A stretch of DNA of 64,000 bases from Cristatella mucedo (GCA_009760855.2 WPIO01000008.1:7116001-7180000); one strand, 5' to 3'; shown: positions 1 through 30,833, counted from the stretch's first letter. Numbers and translations are program-made. Notes: generated by a model not told the origin, from the sequence alone.

Positions 1-198
1 TCATTTTTGTTCTTGATCAAACTCTTGGCTTTGTTTTTGCAAAAGGCTTCTTTCAAGTTTTTATCGTTGCATAGCTTTGGTTCAGCTCGTGGATGGTAAT
101 GCAATTTTTTTCTGTAGATGCTAGCTCTCATTTTATTCTTTGAATGCAAATATTAGCTGAAGGTGATAGAGAATAGCAAGCTTGACTATTTATTGCAG

Positions 199-18715
<18,517 letters not shown>

Positions 18716-18804
18716 GTATGCCTGATCTTCCCAGTCTGCCGTGGCACTTGACATTGTTGCAGTCTTGCTGTCGTGAACAAACACTCATCCTTCCCTCCCG
18801 CTAA

Positions 18805-18900
18805 ATGCGGCGCCCTGGTTTGGCCCAGAGGTAAGGTGCTCATCTTGCACGACTAAGGTCGTGGGCTCAGGCCATTGGTCATATGTAAAGTGCTTAGGTG
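18805..18900 (+). repeat. SINE-B head fragment
   Basis: Plus strand: GCCCAGAGGTAAGGTGCTCA and GGTCGTGGGCTCAGGC, then CATATGTAAAGTGCTTAG. Confidence 0.58.
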
Positions 18901-18974
18901 GATATTAACTATTCTCAGGGTGGTATGCAAATGAATTATATCTTTTACTTCATAAATGTTACTCAGCTGAGAGC

Positions 18975-20010
18975 GGGTAGACTTGACTCTGGAGCTTATG
19001 GCGATCGTCTAGTAGAAGTCACTTTAGAGAAGACACCTAGATTGTGTGCAGATTCTGCTGGAGAAATGCTGTCAAAGCCATTTTTGTGTTAACTTTTCCA
19101 ATTTCTGAGTGGGACCAGCTTTGCCCATAACTATTTAGTTGGTTTTTATCGTCATTCAATTTGAGAAAGTTTGCTGCCATCTGTTTGTGGATGTCAGCAA
19201 TGCACATAGCAAAGGAGTTCAGAGAGTTTGTCATGCTGGAAGGCTAGGAGGGATCAAAGCATCGGTACAGCTATGTGTTATCGGCATAAAAGTGACAGCC
19301 TGGTTATTGCCTGGTGATTACATTGGCAAGAGGAAAAGTATTGGTTTTTATAAAGATGTAGACCAAGCTCAGAGCCCTAGGGTATCCCATACTCTGGTGG
19401 TAACTCCGATTATTGTTGCTTTTTGACATCAATGCTCCGAACTTCCCAACTGAGGTAAGACCTAAACCATTTTAGTGTGGTGCCAGGGAGAGTGGGATGA
19501 GATAGGCTCGAGAAGGACTTTGTATCAATAGTATCAACGCTGTCGAGAAATAAAGCTAAACAAAAAGCTGCGGGATTTTACCTAAGTCTGCATTCCTTAG
19601 AAGGTAATAATACACCCAAAGCAATGCTGACTCTTTTGGAGGGATTATTTCTAAAAACGAACTCAAACTGCTAGGTTTGAAGTTTCAAAATAAAAGCTCA
19701 GCTGGTCTGCTAGCAGTCGGGAGACTAGAGTGGAAGTTGTCCTAGCTCTCTTGGTCTAGCATTGCATTCTTAATTAGTGGTTTAACAGCAGTTATTTTGA
19801 AAGGTCGACGGACAAGACCTTAGGCTATTGACATATTCATGATGTTAGCTATGCATGGCAGCAGCAGAACTATGCATAACACAAGTAGGAGAATGGGAAT
19901 AGGAACTAGAGGGCTAGTATTTCTTCTTTGACTAGGAGCTGAATTTCAGGGTGGGGCCAGTCTGGACAAGCCTGAATGCAGATATTGAGGTGTGGCAAGG
20001 AACTGAGGGA
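18975..20010 (-). mobile_element. LINE-A fragment (RT)
   Basis: Minus strand shows MAANFLKLNDDKN and a degraded LDSVDTIDTKSFSS...LKWFRSYLS stretch (compare the FDTVDH and LKWFxSYL RT motifs). Heavily mutated. A SINE-A copy follows. Confidence 0.7.
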
Positions 20011-20021
20011 AATAAATAAAT

Positions 20022-20190
20022 CCTAGCTGATTAAACAGCCTCTTTTTTGTATAGTGGCAGAAGAGCCTTTATGGCTATCACCACCACTTGCTGTGGCGAT
20101 AAAGAATCGCCCACCACAGGAATCGAACCCGCGACCTCGGGAGGTCGTGAAAGCAACCGCCTTACCTAGTGTGCCATCACGGCTCACCGA
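20022..20190 (-). mobile_element. SINE-A (tRNA-derived), best-preserved copy
   Basis: Read on the minus strand: GGTGAGCCGTGATGGCACAC (A-box region), CGCGGGTTCGATTCCTGTGG (B box), a conserved body GATAGCCATAAAGGCTCTTC and an AGGCTGTTTAATCAGCTAGG 3' end. This is the usual pol III SINE layout. Confidence 0.78.
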
Positions 20191-20384
20191 ATTGAGTCCT
20201 TTAGGGATGATAGTACTCTGGGAGAGGAGTCCAGTGAGGATGTGATTAAGTTAGGGATGGGCTCTCTCATCTTGTCTATCTTGCAGACAAAGAGGCTACA
20301 CAAACGATTTGGTAGATCATCACAAGGATCACTGGGTTAAGAGCTACCCTGGGAGCGATTAATGAGATAGTTGAGGGTAGATAT

Positions 20385-21680
20385 AATAATAATAATAATA
20401 ATAATAATGTACTTGATAAAGCGCCCTCAGAGAACTTAATCTCTTTCTAGGCGCTTTACATTTGCTGCAAAGGGAAATGCAATTAAATGGTAAGTAAAAT
20501 CATGCTTGAAAAACAAACAAAATGAATAACATGGTTAGGGGTGACATGCACAGGGTCAGCATGCAAATGTGGTTAGTGGCAGCATGCACAGTGTCAGCGC
20601 GCATAAGCACGTGAAGGACAAATCATAGGGACCCACTAAATGCTGTCCTAAATAGGTGTGTTTTAAGTTCCTTTTAAATGTGGTCAGGTCAGGGTATGTT
20701 CTGACGCAGGTCGGGAGGGAGTTCCAGGCTTTGGGAGCATACGAACTAAATGCACGGTCTCCAAAGGATTTGAGGTTTGTACGAGGTATTTCTAGACTGT
20801 TGGATTCCGAAAAGCGGGTGGTACGATGCTTGGCCTGATGGGGGAGTATGTCGGAGAGATAGGCTGGAGCCATAGAATGAAGGGACCTAAAAGTGAGCTA
20901 CGAAACCTTTAAGTCAATCCGTTGCTTGACTGGTAGCCAGTGCAGGTCGGCGAGAAGTGGAGTAGTGTGGCAACTGCGACGCTCACGACAGACAAGCCTA
21001 GCTGCGGAGTTTTGCACCAGCTGCAATCGCCTGATCGCACATGCTGGTAGGCCAGTAAGCAGTGAGTTGCAGAAGTCGAGATGAGGTGTCACGAATGCAT
21101 GGACCAACTTGGATGCGGTATCCTTATCTAAACAAGCCCGAATTTTAGCAATATTATGAAGCTGAAAATAGGCAGATTTGACCGTGGAGCTGATATAACG
21201 AGTCAAAACTCTAATAGTCTAACGAGAGGTCGCTTTGGAATATGACACCTAGATTTCGAGCTGATTCGACAGGAGATATGCTGGCAGAGCCAATTTTGAG
21301 CATCAGCCTTTCCAATTTCTGAATCACACTGGGTTTGCCCATAACTAGTAAGTTAGTTTTGTCATCGTTTAGTTTTAGAAAATTTGCTGCCATCCATGTG
21401 CGGATGTCATCAATGCATGCAGCACGTGAGTTTAGAGAATTTGAGGTGCTCGAAGGCTGAGAGGGATCAAAGCAAAGGTACAACTGAGTGTCATCCGCAT
21501 AGAAGTGAAAGCCTAGATTGTGCTTGGCAATCACATCAGCAAGAGGGAGAGAATAAACCGTGAAAAGAACCGGACCTAGCACGGAGCCCTGAGGTACCCC
21601 ATATTTCAGAGGTACTTCAAATGATCTTTGTCCATTCACGTCAATACTCTGGAGTCTCTGCATTTTTAGATATTTTACCT
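20385..21680 (-). mobile_element. LINE-A (L2/CR1-type) copy: reverse transcriptase and C-terminal part
   Basis: Minus-strand fragments contain the RT motifs KYGVPQGSVLGPVLF and FYADDTQLYL, WMAANFLKLNDDKTN, then SYFQLHNIAKIR-like and CHTTPLLADLHWLPVKQRI motifs, and a C-terminal APAYLSDILPHQAK...AWNSLPTCV segment. Stops and frameshifts make it inactive. The 3' end (at the left) is the AAGTTCTCTGAGGGCGCTTT-type stem followed by an ATT array, as in L2-clade elements. Confidence 0.85.
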
Positions 21681-21704
21681 GTGATTTGACAATTTTTTCA
21701 TAGA

Positions 21705-23620
21705 TGCTTATAATAAGAATAATAGTAATAATAGTAACAATAATATACTTGATAAAGCGCCCACAGAGAACTATATTTCTTTCTAGGTGCTTTGCATTTG
21801 CTGCAAAGGAAACACGATCGAATGGTGAGGGATATCATGCTTGATAAGCAACATGAATAACTTGGTTAGGTGTGACATGCACAGGATCAGCATGCAAGTA
21901 TGGTTATTGGCAGCATACAACAGATTCAGCATGCATAAGCACATAAAGCACAAATCAGGGGGCCCACTAAATGATCTCATAAATATGTGCGTTTTTTAAT
22001 TTCTTTTTAAATGTAGTCAAGTCAGGGGTTGTCGTGACGGAAGTAGGGAGTGAGTTCCAGGCTTTGGGAACATACGAACTAAAGGCATGATTTCCAAAGG
22101 ATTTGAGGTTTGTAAGAGGTATAGGGAAACAGTTAGATTCCAAAAAGTGGGTGGTGCGATGCTTTGCCTGGTGGGGGAGTAGATCTGATAGGTAGGCTGG
22201 AGCCAAAAAATGGAGGGAACTAAAAGTGAAGCGACAAAACCTTGAAGTCGATCCGATGCTTGACTGGTAGCCAGTGCAGGTCGGCGAGAAATGGTGTGAT
22301 CTGGCAACTGCCACACTAACGACAGACAAGTCTAACTGCAAAGTTTTGCACCGGCTGTAAGCACCTGAGTGCTCAGGCCAGTAGGCCAGCAAGCAGTGAG
22401 TTACAGAAGTCAAGACGGGATGTCACAAATGCATGAAACAACTTAGATGTGGTATCCTTATCTAAACAAGCTCAAGTTTTAGCAATGTTATGTAGCTGAA
22501 AGTAGGCAGACTTGATTGTGGAGCTGATGTGGTCGTCTAATGAAAGGTCACTTTGGAACATGGTACCTAGATTCCGTGCAGATCCAGCAGGAGATGTGCT
22601 GGCAGAGCTGATCTTGAGCGTTAGCCTTTCCAATTTCTGAATCACACTTGGTTTTCCCATAACGAGTAAGTTATTTTTATCATATTATGAAATTGAATAG
22701 TCATTTTATCCCTGTCTATAGACAGTCGGTCCTGATCTTTTGTATACGTTCTCAAACTTGTGCCACTTAGTGGACATAGCTAATTTCGTGTCAGTTGTAA
22801 ATTATAGGCATCTGGGTGAGGGCTCACACTGTACTCAGTCGGAGTCGCATAATGTCGGCTGTGGTCGTTTTGTAGCATTCTACCAGTGACGAAAGGTCAG
22901 AAGAAGGATTAAGCAGCAGGGGCGAAGAAAGATATTTTAGGTAGGAAAGCATCAATATGAAGGGTCTTAAGGTTTTGCTATTCACGGATGATTCTGATTG
23001 CAGAGGAGTGCACAAACTGCTGACTGATTGAGATCCGAGTACGGTCTGATATGGAGAATTTGGTGATAATTAGAGACGATAGAGAACAATCATGGGAGAA
23101 TATTTGATTGAGTGTATGACCCTAGTTGTTAGTGGGTCACTCACATGAGCCACAAAAGAAAGCAAGTCATTCAGTGCACGAAATTCGGCACTTAAAGCAT
23201 CAGTTGAGTCGTCGAAATGAATATTTAAATCACTGAGAACAACAAGATACGATTTATTGCACATAGAATTCAAATGAGGGCCAAAAATCTGAAATAAAAA
23301 CTTGGTACCTGGGGGCAACCGATTGCTGCCATCATTGGCAGCTGGCTGTTACAGGGACTCAAAACAAAAGATTCGAAAGACTGCTTCGACGGGACTGTAA
23401 GCGGTTTGAAATTAGGGGAGGAGCCTGCGATAATTGCGACTACTCCACAAGTTTTAATTTATCTAGGGGTATGAAAGAAAAGATAAGCTTGTTGTGTTCA
23501 TTTGGGGTGGCATCGGTTATGGTCGGGCAATGAATCAATTTCAGCCAGGTCTCGATCAAAGCAAACAAGTCAAGGGCGTCGTCAAGAATCATTTCCCGTG
23601 TTAATATTATTATTTTTTAC
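21705..23620 (-). mobile_element. LINE-A copy with endonuclease domain remnant
   Basis: The same family and orientation as its neighbour. From the 3' end it shows the C-terminal block (PAYLSDLLPHQAKHR) and the end of RT (MGKPSVIQKLERLTLKISS). The middle of RT is missing. The region 23070-23318 is part of an APE-type endonuclease (SYLVVLSDLNIHFDDSTDAL, LNDLLSFVAHVSDPLT). Degenerate. Confidence 0.8.
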
Positions 23621-24119
23621 TAAAAGGTCCTGCTCATTTGGCAGGATTGAGTGATGCGACCGTGAGCACAGCAAATGGGGTCAGCAGGCCTTTGCCCCCC
23701 CCCCACATGGACCGACCTGGTAGCCAGTTAGTGTGCTTATCCTAATTTGGCTTATTCCCGGGCACGCAACTGTCCTTTTTTCCCATATCTGCGAGTAATA
23801 CATAGGTCTGGCAGAATCTGCAACACTCATGCTCCGTACTGAATTTGGTCCAGAAGAAATTCTTGGCAACATTTACTTTCGGTGTGTTACCAGACAGAAT
23901 CCACAAAAGCCTGAGACTTTAGGGAGCTGCTTGTTATGTAACTCTGTGGCAAGTACGGCATAGAGCCATGGCAGCAAATTCATTTAAAGATTATTGATGT
24001 CTATGAGACAGTGTGCAGAAATGATCAAGGATAAATATCAGTAGCTGTCTCTCGACAGCTACACGGCCGATCGTGAAGTAGCAGCAATTCAACAACAAAC
24101 CCTCCACCTTCCGTGCCCC

Positions 24120-24121
<2 letters not shown>

Positions 24122-24210
<89 letters not shown>
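24122..24210. repeat. AT microsatellite
   Basis: Uninterrupted AT repeat of about 89 bases. Confidence 0.98.
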
Positions 24211-24213
<3 letters not shown>

Positions 24214-24444
24214 CAAGGCTCAGCCCCTCACATGGACTAACACCTGAGCTGCCATTACCCCTTCAGGGTATTCTGGTGAATCTGGGAGCACATAGTATAC
24301 ATATCAGGCAATAGCTTAATAATAGTATTAATAAGGATAGTTCTTTTATATGGCACCCTAAAAGAGCCGAATCTCTATCCAGACGTTTAGCTACTGGAAG
24401 TGGGTGCTTGCTTGCTTACAACAGCATTTAAATAATAATGATAA

Positions 24445-24622
24445 ACTTGAGCAGATTAAAAAGCCTCTTTTTATATATCGACAGAAGAGCCTTTACGGCT
24501 ATCACCCCTGCTTGCAGTGGCAAGAAAGATCGCCCACCACAGGAATCGAAAACACGACCTCGGGACCGAGGCCGTGAAAGCAACCGCCTCACCTAAGTGT
24601 GCTCTTACATGTCTCACTGCCT
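24445..24622 (-). mobile_element. SINE-A copy
   Basis: Minus strand. Head with GACCTCGGTCCCGAGGTCGT and body with GGCTCTTCTG as in the 20 kb copy. Confidence 0.72.
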
Positions 24623-24969
24623 AGGGGGAAACTAGAACCAATAGTGCTTCAAAATAAGTATCTTTATTTCTGGACTATATATGCAAATACTCATAGAAGT
24701 CAAGTCGTATCACGGTGCATATTGAAACCATGAAATAAAGTCGTTGAAGGTCAGGCTTTCAGTTGGAATGCATGCCAATAGTAGCAGGGGGGATGTTGAC
24801 AGTGCCACTGCTTAGCAGCTCGACTTTTTACCGGTTAGCAGTCAATTATCTTGATTACACCATGCTTACACAAGCCGTGGTTACACCAGCAAGTGTCCAG
24901 AGATAGTCAACATGATGAGACCAACGGGAATTAGTCTTAGTCCTTCCTATTTTATATAATAAACAATGT

Positions 24970-25003
24970 TATTATTTTTATTATTATTATTATTATTATT
25001 ATT
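24970..25003. repeat. ATT microsatellite
   Basis: ATT array; probably a decayed LINE tail. Confidence 0.8.
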
Positions 25004-26095
25004 AGTCCTTCCTGGTAAGGAGCAAGATGTAGACAGGTGATAACAAAAGTCTAGTTTCTGCCTGATTGCAAAGAGGTAGACTAGGTCCTCATTCTTGAGC
25101 TATCCTGTGATAGTTTCAGGACAGGTAGCCGAGGTTATATTACTTGACCTTTAAGTACTTGTCTTAGCTGGGTTTCCATGCTAGGATTGGAAGGAGCTAT
25201 GGACAAGCTTGGTAAACAGGAAATCATTAATGTAGTAGCTGGTCGGCTTGTGCATATACCTGCATGATTTCCGGGCACCCCACAATTACAGAGCTGCAGC
25301 TAGCATCTTGTTTCTGATACAACCGCAGCTTTGCAACATTCGCTATTCTGGCATTTCAGCATTGGTATGGCAAATATTATAGTTACATCTGTAAACATCA
25401 TACGGCAAAAAGACTTTAGCTTCTATGATACCTTTTAAATTTATGGCATGCTGTTCTGCCTAGCTGGGTGCTTCTCATTGACCCAGGATCCACACAGGTC
25501 GGTTATCAATATTTGGAGTCTGTGGCCTCACTTTGTAGAATTTTCCAGCCTTAGATATCGTACAACTTGCTCTTGGGGAGTTGTAAACGTTTGCTTGAAA
25601 ACACTTAATTAATAGCTGTGTCACCATTTGATTTTAACCGGCATGTAGTCATGCCTAGATACTTAAAATACTTAATATACTTAGATACTTAGATATACTT
25701 AATAATACTTATAATACTTATATACTTAAAATACAAATTTTCTTCTAGAAAAGCTTATAGGCTGTCCTCTTAACCTGTTTCAATTATGTCAGTGTTTTGG
25801 GAAGTGGTTTATCTGAGAGTGCCACTGGTGTCTTGCTTAAGTTCTGCCGGTTGATCCTGTCAAAGGTCATATATGCCTCAACGCTTGCAAAGCACCCTGC
25901 CGGCCCACTGTCCACAGGAGGACAAACTAAGTGTACTTTATTTTTACCTGTCCATTCATTCGTTTTCACTTCGTTTGAATTCTTTCTTGGCTTGGCAGTG
26001 GGCATGCTTGCTTTCTTAAGGTTCTTCCGCCTCGTGCTGTTGCCTTATCAATCATTTTGCTGCACGATCATTGGATCGATCTCTTTGGCTTTCAG

Positions 26096-26186
26096 ACGGT
26101 GATAGATGTTTCGTTCCTATCAGTTCCTACCGTCGAGCCCGACTCGAATGCTTCAAAACCTGCACATCTTGATAATGTCATTAAAG
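26096..26186 (+). CDS. Candidate AP4E1 3' exon
   Basis: Acceptor TTTGGCTTTCAG, donor GTTTGT; phase 0 in, 1 out, which continues the chain from 18715 across a 7.4 kb intron. It encodes TVIDVSFLSVPTVEPDSN then KPAHLDNVIK. The only echo of AP4E1 is a DxSF/LSFL-like start of the hinge. Assignment to this gene is inference. Confidence 0.45.
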
Positions 26187-26269
26187 GTTTGTGCATCTGC
26201 TCTCACCTGTATATGCATGCATTGTAATTCTCGCACCTCGAGACCCACTGTAAGAACCATCAAAATAGC

Positions 26270-26560
26270 TGTTCCTAGCGAACTGTTGGTGACCAGAATG
26301 CACCACGAGATGAGATTTGTATCACGAAGTTATTTGGAGGCAGATGGTATGTTTTTATTGCAGCATTTGGTGGGTCTTTGTGATTTGTCCTTCGTGTGCA
26401 TGTTCCTACCTTCTTACACTATGCCAGCTACTTGCCGATGTTACCACCAAACATTTAGTAATGATTTATATGCAGCATCTGTAAAGTGCCTTGAGAGAGA
26501 TTCAGTTCTCTGAGAGTGCTATGCAAATGTATTATTATTATTATAATCTATTAGATGTGC
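26270..26560 (+). mobile_element. LINE-A 3' end with ATT tail
   Basis: Plus orientation. GTAAAGTGCCTTGAGAGAG stem, AGTTCTCTGAGAGTGC and an ATT array at about 26531-26545. Sits just after candidate exon 26096-26186. Confidence 0.65.
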
Positions 26561-26602
26561 TTTCGATTAGCCAAAGATATGAAAAATAGTCTGTTCTTGC
26601 AG

Positions 26603-26706
26603 CTTCTGATGCTTTCCGGTTTTTTCTTATTCGCGGTCTTTTGGAAGATAGTTATTCGTGGCATCTTCCTTCCAGTGTATACATCGATTTCTTAGACATA
26701 CCAGAG
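26603..26706 (+). CDS. Candidate AP4E1 3' exon
   Basis: Acceptor GTTCTTGCAG, donor GTCAGT; phase 1 in, 0 out, matching the exon before it. The product SDAFRFFLIRGLLEDSYSW continues into HLPSSVYIDFLDIPE. It looks like a real coding segment, but I do not recognise the family from it. Confidence 0.45.
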
Positions 26707-27135
26707 GTCAGTGAAAGACAGACATTTTCAAGATTGGCCAATGCTGCTCATTAATAACTGTAAATAGTATGAAAATGTTTTATTTTGAGCATGTGCAACC
26801 AGGAACCGGGAATGAAAGATATCGATTATCAGCGTGGGAACGAAAACGTCCCACTTCGTTTCCCGATAAACAAGGAATTGGTGTAATCTTATTGAAGCTA
26901 TTCCCGTATTTTTAGCTTACACGTAGTGGCACAAGACGAAGACCTAAAGGGGCTATTTGTTCAGGCCGGAGTTATAGGCTGAATTATTGCTTTCAGATGA
27001 CAACTTACATTGTTTGAGTGGAATTTCAAGAGAGACAGCCTCAGCATGGAGCTATTTGGATGTCAGATAAAAAATTATTGCTAAGTGCATACCGTTATTG
27101 AATTTCATTGTATGTTCTCAATGGTTGCTTTTTAG

Positions 27136-28551
27136 TGCCTGCTCATCTTAGTTGTCTTCCAAGCCTTATGTACCAGTCATATACATTTTGAGTGGTGTCT
27201 CCTCACTCTAACCGCGGCATCGATTTCTGGCATGGTCTCAAACCGTGTCTGGCCTACATTTGCACATGGTCAAAACCCGATGTTCTACCCAGTACTGTTC
27301 CTGAAGAAGTACGTAGAGTTAATTTAAAGTAACAATATTATAGTTGTAAATGTGTTTGTTTTATAATTTTCTATTGAGTAAATAAATGCTTCCTTCTTTT
27401 TGCTCCATGTGGCTGGCCCATAAAGAATGATAGCCATAGATTTAAATTCTTAGTGTTTCAGAAAGCATTCCCATGTGGCACACAGCTTCACTATGTCCAA
27501 AGCCTAGTTGCTCCTATAGAGTGCTTATGTAATATGGAACCTTGTTGAATTTTCTGAAACTTTTTAGAATGGCTCTTTCCTTTTCCTAATCAGCATGTAC
27601 TCCTTTTAGTAGGATACTGTTACCCTTCTCACCAATATCTTCTCCAAGCTTTTGCCCTATTGAATAATTTCTTGTAACAAAAATTTTTTTAAAGATCAAA
27701 TCCTTATCATAGTTCCACCTGCAATCTGGGATGGTGCTTATAAGCTTGCCTATTTTACAGACTTGAAGGATATTAGCCAATGCAGTGTGTCATATATCCA
27801 TATGTGTGTCTGTATGTACACGTGTGTGTGTGTGCGTGCGCGAATGGGTGCAAGTGGATGAGTATGGGTGTGCACATGCAAGTTTATCTGTACGTATGCA
27901 GTTATGTGTATATGCGGTGTGTGCGTAGGTCTCATTGTTGTATGGCTCTTGTGAATGCTTCGGCTTGTTTTGCCCTAGGACATCGAACCGATGCTCTTTG
28001 TTATTCGACCTACTCAGACAGCCCCAGGCACTTGGAACATAAAGTATCGGTGGTAACCATGTCAGCAGCACAACCTAAACGGTAGGCTCTCCATTTTATG
28101 TCTCGTTAACTTGCACGTTGATGTATGTCAAGGCGATGTGTTTAATTTGTATCATGCTTCTGGTCTTTCTAATTTTAATTGTGTCCTAATCTCGCCCACC
28201 TTCATAGACCTTTCACTCTGGCTGTTGCTGAGCACACAGTTGCTGTTACTCTAAGGATTAATATAGAGCTTTCAATATAGTATATAGTAAGGCTTGCTAG
28301 ATTTTGCTTTATTGCAGGCTGGACAGAAATTCTGGAGCACCGATACGCAGATTGTGGACTTCAGAGGGTAGGAAGGAAATTTTACGGACTGAGATTCAAA
28401 TTGGGGTCAGTTCCATGTGGTACTGGTTTTTGCTTGCATTTGCTTTGGCAGGTCTCTCTAGGTCTTGCAGATACAGCTGCTGGGGATACCTATCACAGCT
28501 TTGCAGATACAGCTGCTGGGGATACCTATCACAGCTTTGCTTGGCAATTCG
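27136..28551 (+). other. Cluster of candidate exons, reading frame unresolved
   Basis: Four stretches have good splice sites: 27136-27308 (starts CLLILVVFQAL, donor GTACGT), 27979-28052 or 28081, 28318-28367 (donor GTAGGA) and 28452-28551. Two or more frames stay open in each. One reading of the second gives DIEPMLFVIRPTQTAPG then TWNIKYR; another gives HRTDALCYSTYSDSPRHL. The phases cannot all be reconciled, so either an exon is missing or some are not real. The cluster may encode the hinge or ear of AP-4 epsilon, or part of a different gene. Confidence 0.3.
28469..28540 (+). repeat. Perfect 36-base tandem duplication
   Basis: Two identical 36-base units (28469-28504 and 28505-28540), a multiple of three, lying inside a candidate exon; translated as 12-residue repeats such as ADTAAGDTYHSF. 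Confidence 0.95.
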
Positions 28552-29621
28552 GTATGAATAATGGTCAGTATTGTCGTGATTTATTACTACTCAGTGTGCT
28601 GAGTAGCTGTGTGGCCACTCTCAGCCATTCTCAGAGCTGTCTTAGATAGTGAACCAGCCTCGCCCTGGGCGGGGCACCTGTAATCAGTTTACGTTCTGTG
28701 CCACCGATCCACGAGGCCTCAGATATCGGGCAGCAGCCTGCTGCTCACAGTTTGCCTCACCTCTCAACCCTAGGCACAAGTCAAGTCGGTAGCTTCACGA
28801 TAGCCGGCGACTTGAAAGAGAGAACTGCCTGGCAAAGACGTGCAATAAACTGTGTTGCAGCTGTGCACCCCGAATCTTCAACCGCCTAGTGGTGCTTTCA
28901 TTGTGGCATCTCCGTAGATTTTTCCTACATCGGGGATGCATCTTTTCTCTCTTTCCGCTGTTTTCATAACCGTGAGTTGATGCTATTTATGGAGTTCTAC
29001 AACTCAGTCCTTGCTGCCTTTATGTGCTGCTTCCAAGCTGGCGTTTGCTTTTCCCCCTCTGGTTTGCTTTCAATATACTCGTGGATTCTAAAAAAAAACT
29101 TGCTGTGAACTTGTTTGCTCTCCCTCGGATGGTAGAGCATATTCAAAGTAATATTTTCCAGACATCATGTCATGTTCGGAACTGCTATGCCGAATTTATT
29201 AGCAGCGTCCATGAAGCATGAGCATCTGCTGGCGAGCCTCGTAACTGCATCTTCAAATTTGCTAGAGTTTCGACTGCTAACCCAAAAGACTTGTATCGAT
29301 ATGATTAGTTTCGTGGTCTACCTCATCCCCGAAGAGGCCATTTCGATATTTAAGATCTACATCTGGCCCTACTTGTAAGCCACTGTTTTCAGAGATGCCT
29401 CAGTGCAAAAGAGTAGCCAGGAACTTTTTGAAAGAGGCTGGAGCAGTTACGGGTGGAACCTTGACCTTGCCAAAGTCGACCGATCATTGCACCATGCAGT
29501 GCAATTTTTTTCTTGGATACTAAAAGGTATTTCTAAGTTTTGAAAGTTTAATTAAGAAGACTGCTTCCACAGCTAGCCATCGCTTTTGTTGCCTGTCTAA
29601 GGCGGCTTCCACAGCTAGCCA

Positions 29622-29765
29622 TGGATTGGTCCAGTGGTTAAGGTGCTCTCCCCGAACAAGGTCTGGCTGAGATCGTGGGCTCAAGCCCCGAGGCATATGT
29701 GAAGCGCCGGAATAAGATTAAGTTCTCTTGGGAAGCTATACAGATGAATTTTATTTTATTTTATT
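29622..29765 (+). mobile_element. SINE-B (second tRNA-derived SINE) with LINE-like tail
   Basis: Plus strand: GTCCAGTGGTTAAGGTGCTC (A box), GGCTGAGATCGTGGGCTCAA (B box), then CATATGTGAAGCGCC and TAAGTTCTCTTGG, a tail like that of LINE-A, and a TTTTA array. Confidence 0.7.
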
Positions 29766-29960
29766 TATTTTGATCTCTTTCTAAGATTAGAAACTGTCTA
29801 CCCTCGGGGCTTGCTAAAAATCTTACTAGCTTCCTGGTTCTGTCTAGGCTGGACTACTTTAATTCAGTGTTGTCTGGGCTACCAAAACTTCCCCCTGCAT
29901 AAAGGGGTCCATCATGCAAAAGTATCAGTTGCTTTAGTAGTCTGTGGACTCTTGCCAATT
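29755..29960 (+). mobile_element. LINE-A internal fragment
   Basis: Encodes SRLDYFNSVLSGLPK-like sequence, the conserved C-terminal motif of L2/CR1 ORF2. It directly follows a SINE-B tail. Confidence 0.55.
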
Positions 29961-30378
29961 CTAGTAATAGCAAATTGCATGACTGTTTTCCCCTTCTGCA
30001 CCATCCTACCAAAGAACAAAAGAACATTTTAATAATGAATAGATCAAACTACCTAAACCATGATTTATTTATTTCATTCGTGATTAACATGATGTAACAT
30101 AAAATGTTGAGCAATCAGTTTCCAGCTTATTTTCTGTAACCTTCTTGCAGTTCTCACAGATAAACTGAGGTACCCACACCATTTTCCCGATCCCTGGCAA
30201 CAGACATGCCGAATATGCTTTGTATGCATTACATATTTTAGCAGATGATTCCAAGGAGTGCTTTTTTGCCTGCGTCTTCATAAATTGACTGGAGACTTTG
30301 CAAAAGCATCTGGTGCATGCTTGTAGCCTCTTGAAACCATCTCAAGAAAATACAGATATAAGGCTCTTACCTTTCCAT

Positions 30379-30380
<2 letters not shown>

Positions 30381-30421
<41 letters not shown>
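30381..30421. repeat. TA microsatellite
   Basis: About 40 bases of TA. Confidence 0.95.
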
Positions 30422-30423
<2 letters not shown>

Positions 30424-30833
30424 AACGTATTAATAAGTAAGGTAATAATAGCTCATGTATTCATAAATAGATGAGTACACTATGATTTACTGGTAAATTT
30501 ACTCCACACAAAAATGTGAATTTCTAGTTAACACCATACTTCTAGCCATAGTTATATCTTCTAAATGTTCTGGAAAATATCAAATGTTTCACAAAAGGCA
30601 AAGTTTGTACAAAATGGCTGTTTTCTATATTTTTGAGGAATAGGAAAATCGGAATAACACTTGTTTCCCAAGAACAAATGTCAAACAAAAAATGTTTACA
30701 CAGTGTAGTAGGCGATATGCCCCGGTAGGGCACGAACCTGTCTACTAGAAGAAAGCTGAGTTTGCTTTATCGCTGCTGTTAAAGTCCTGCTAGACGTACC
30801 TCATAATACAGAGACTTTGTCAATTTTGCACAG

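Noticed and set aside
25797-25862. Sequence CTGCCGGTTGATCCTGTC resembling the start of 18S rRNA, and a possible exon around it
   Set aside because: The likeness is short and isolated with no rRNA sequence after it; as an exon its phase does not fit the AP4E1 chain.
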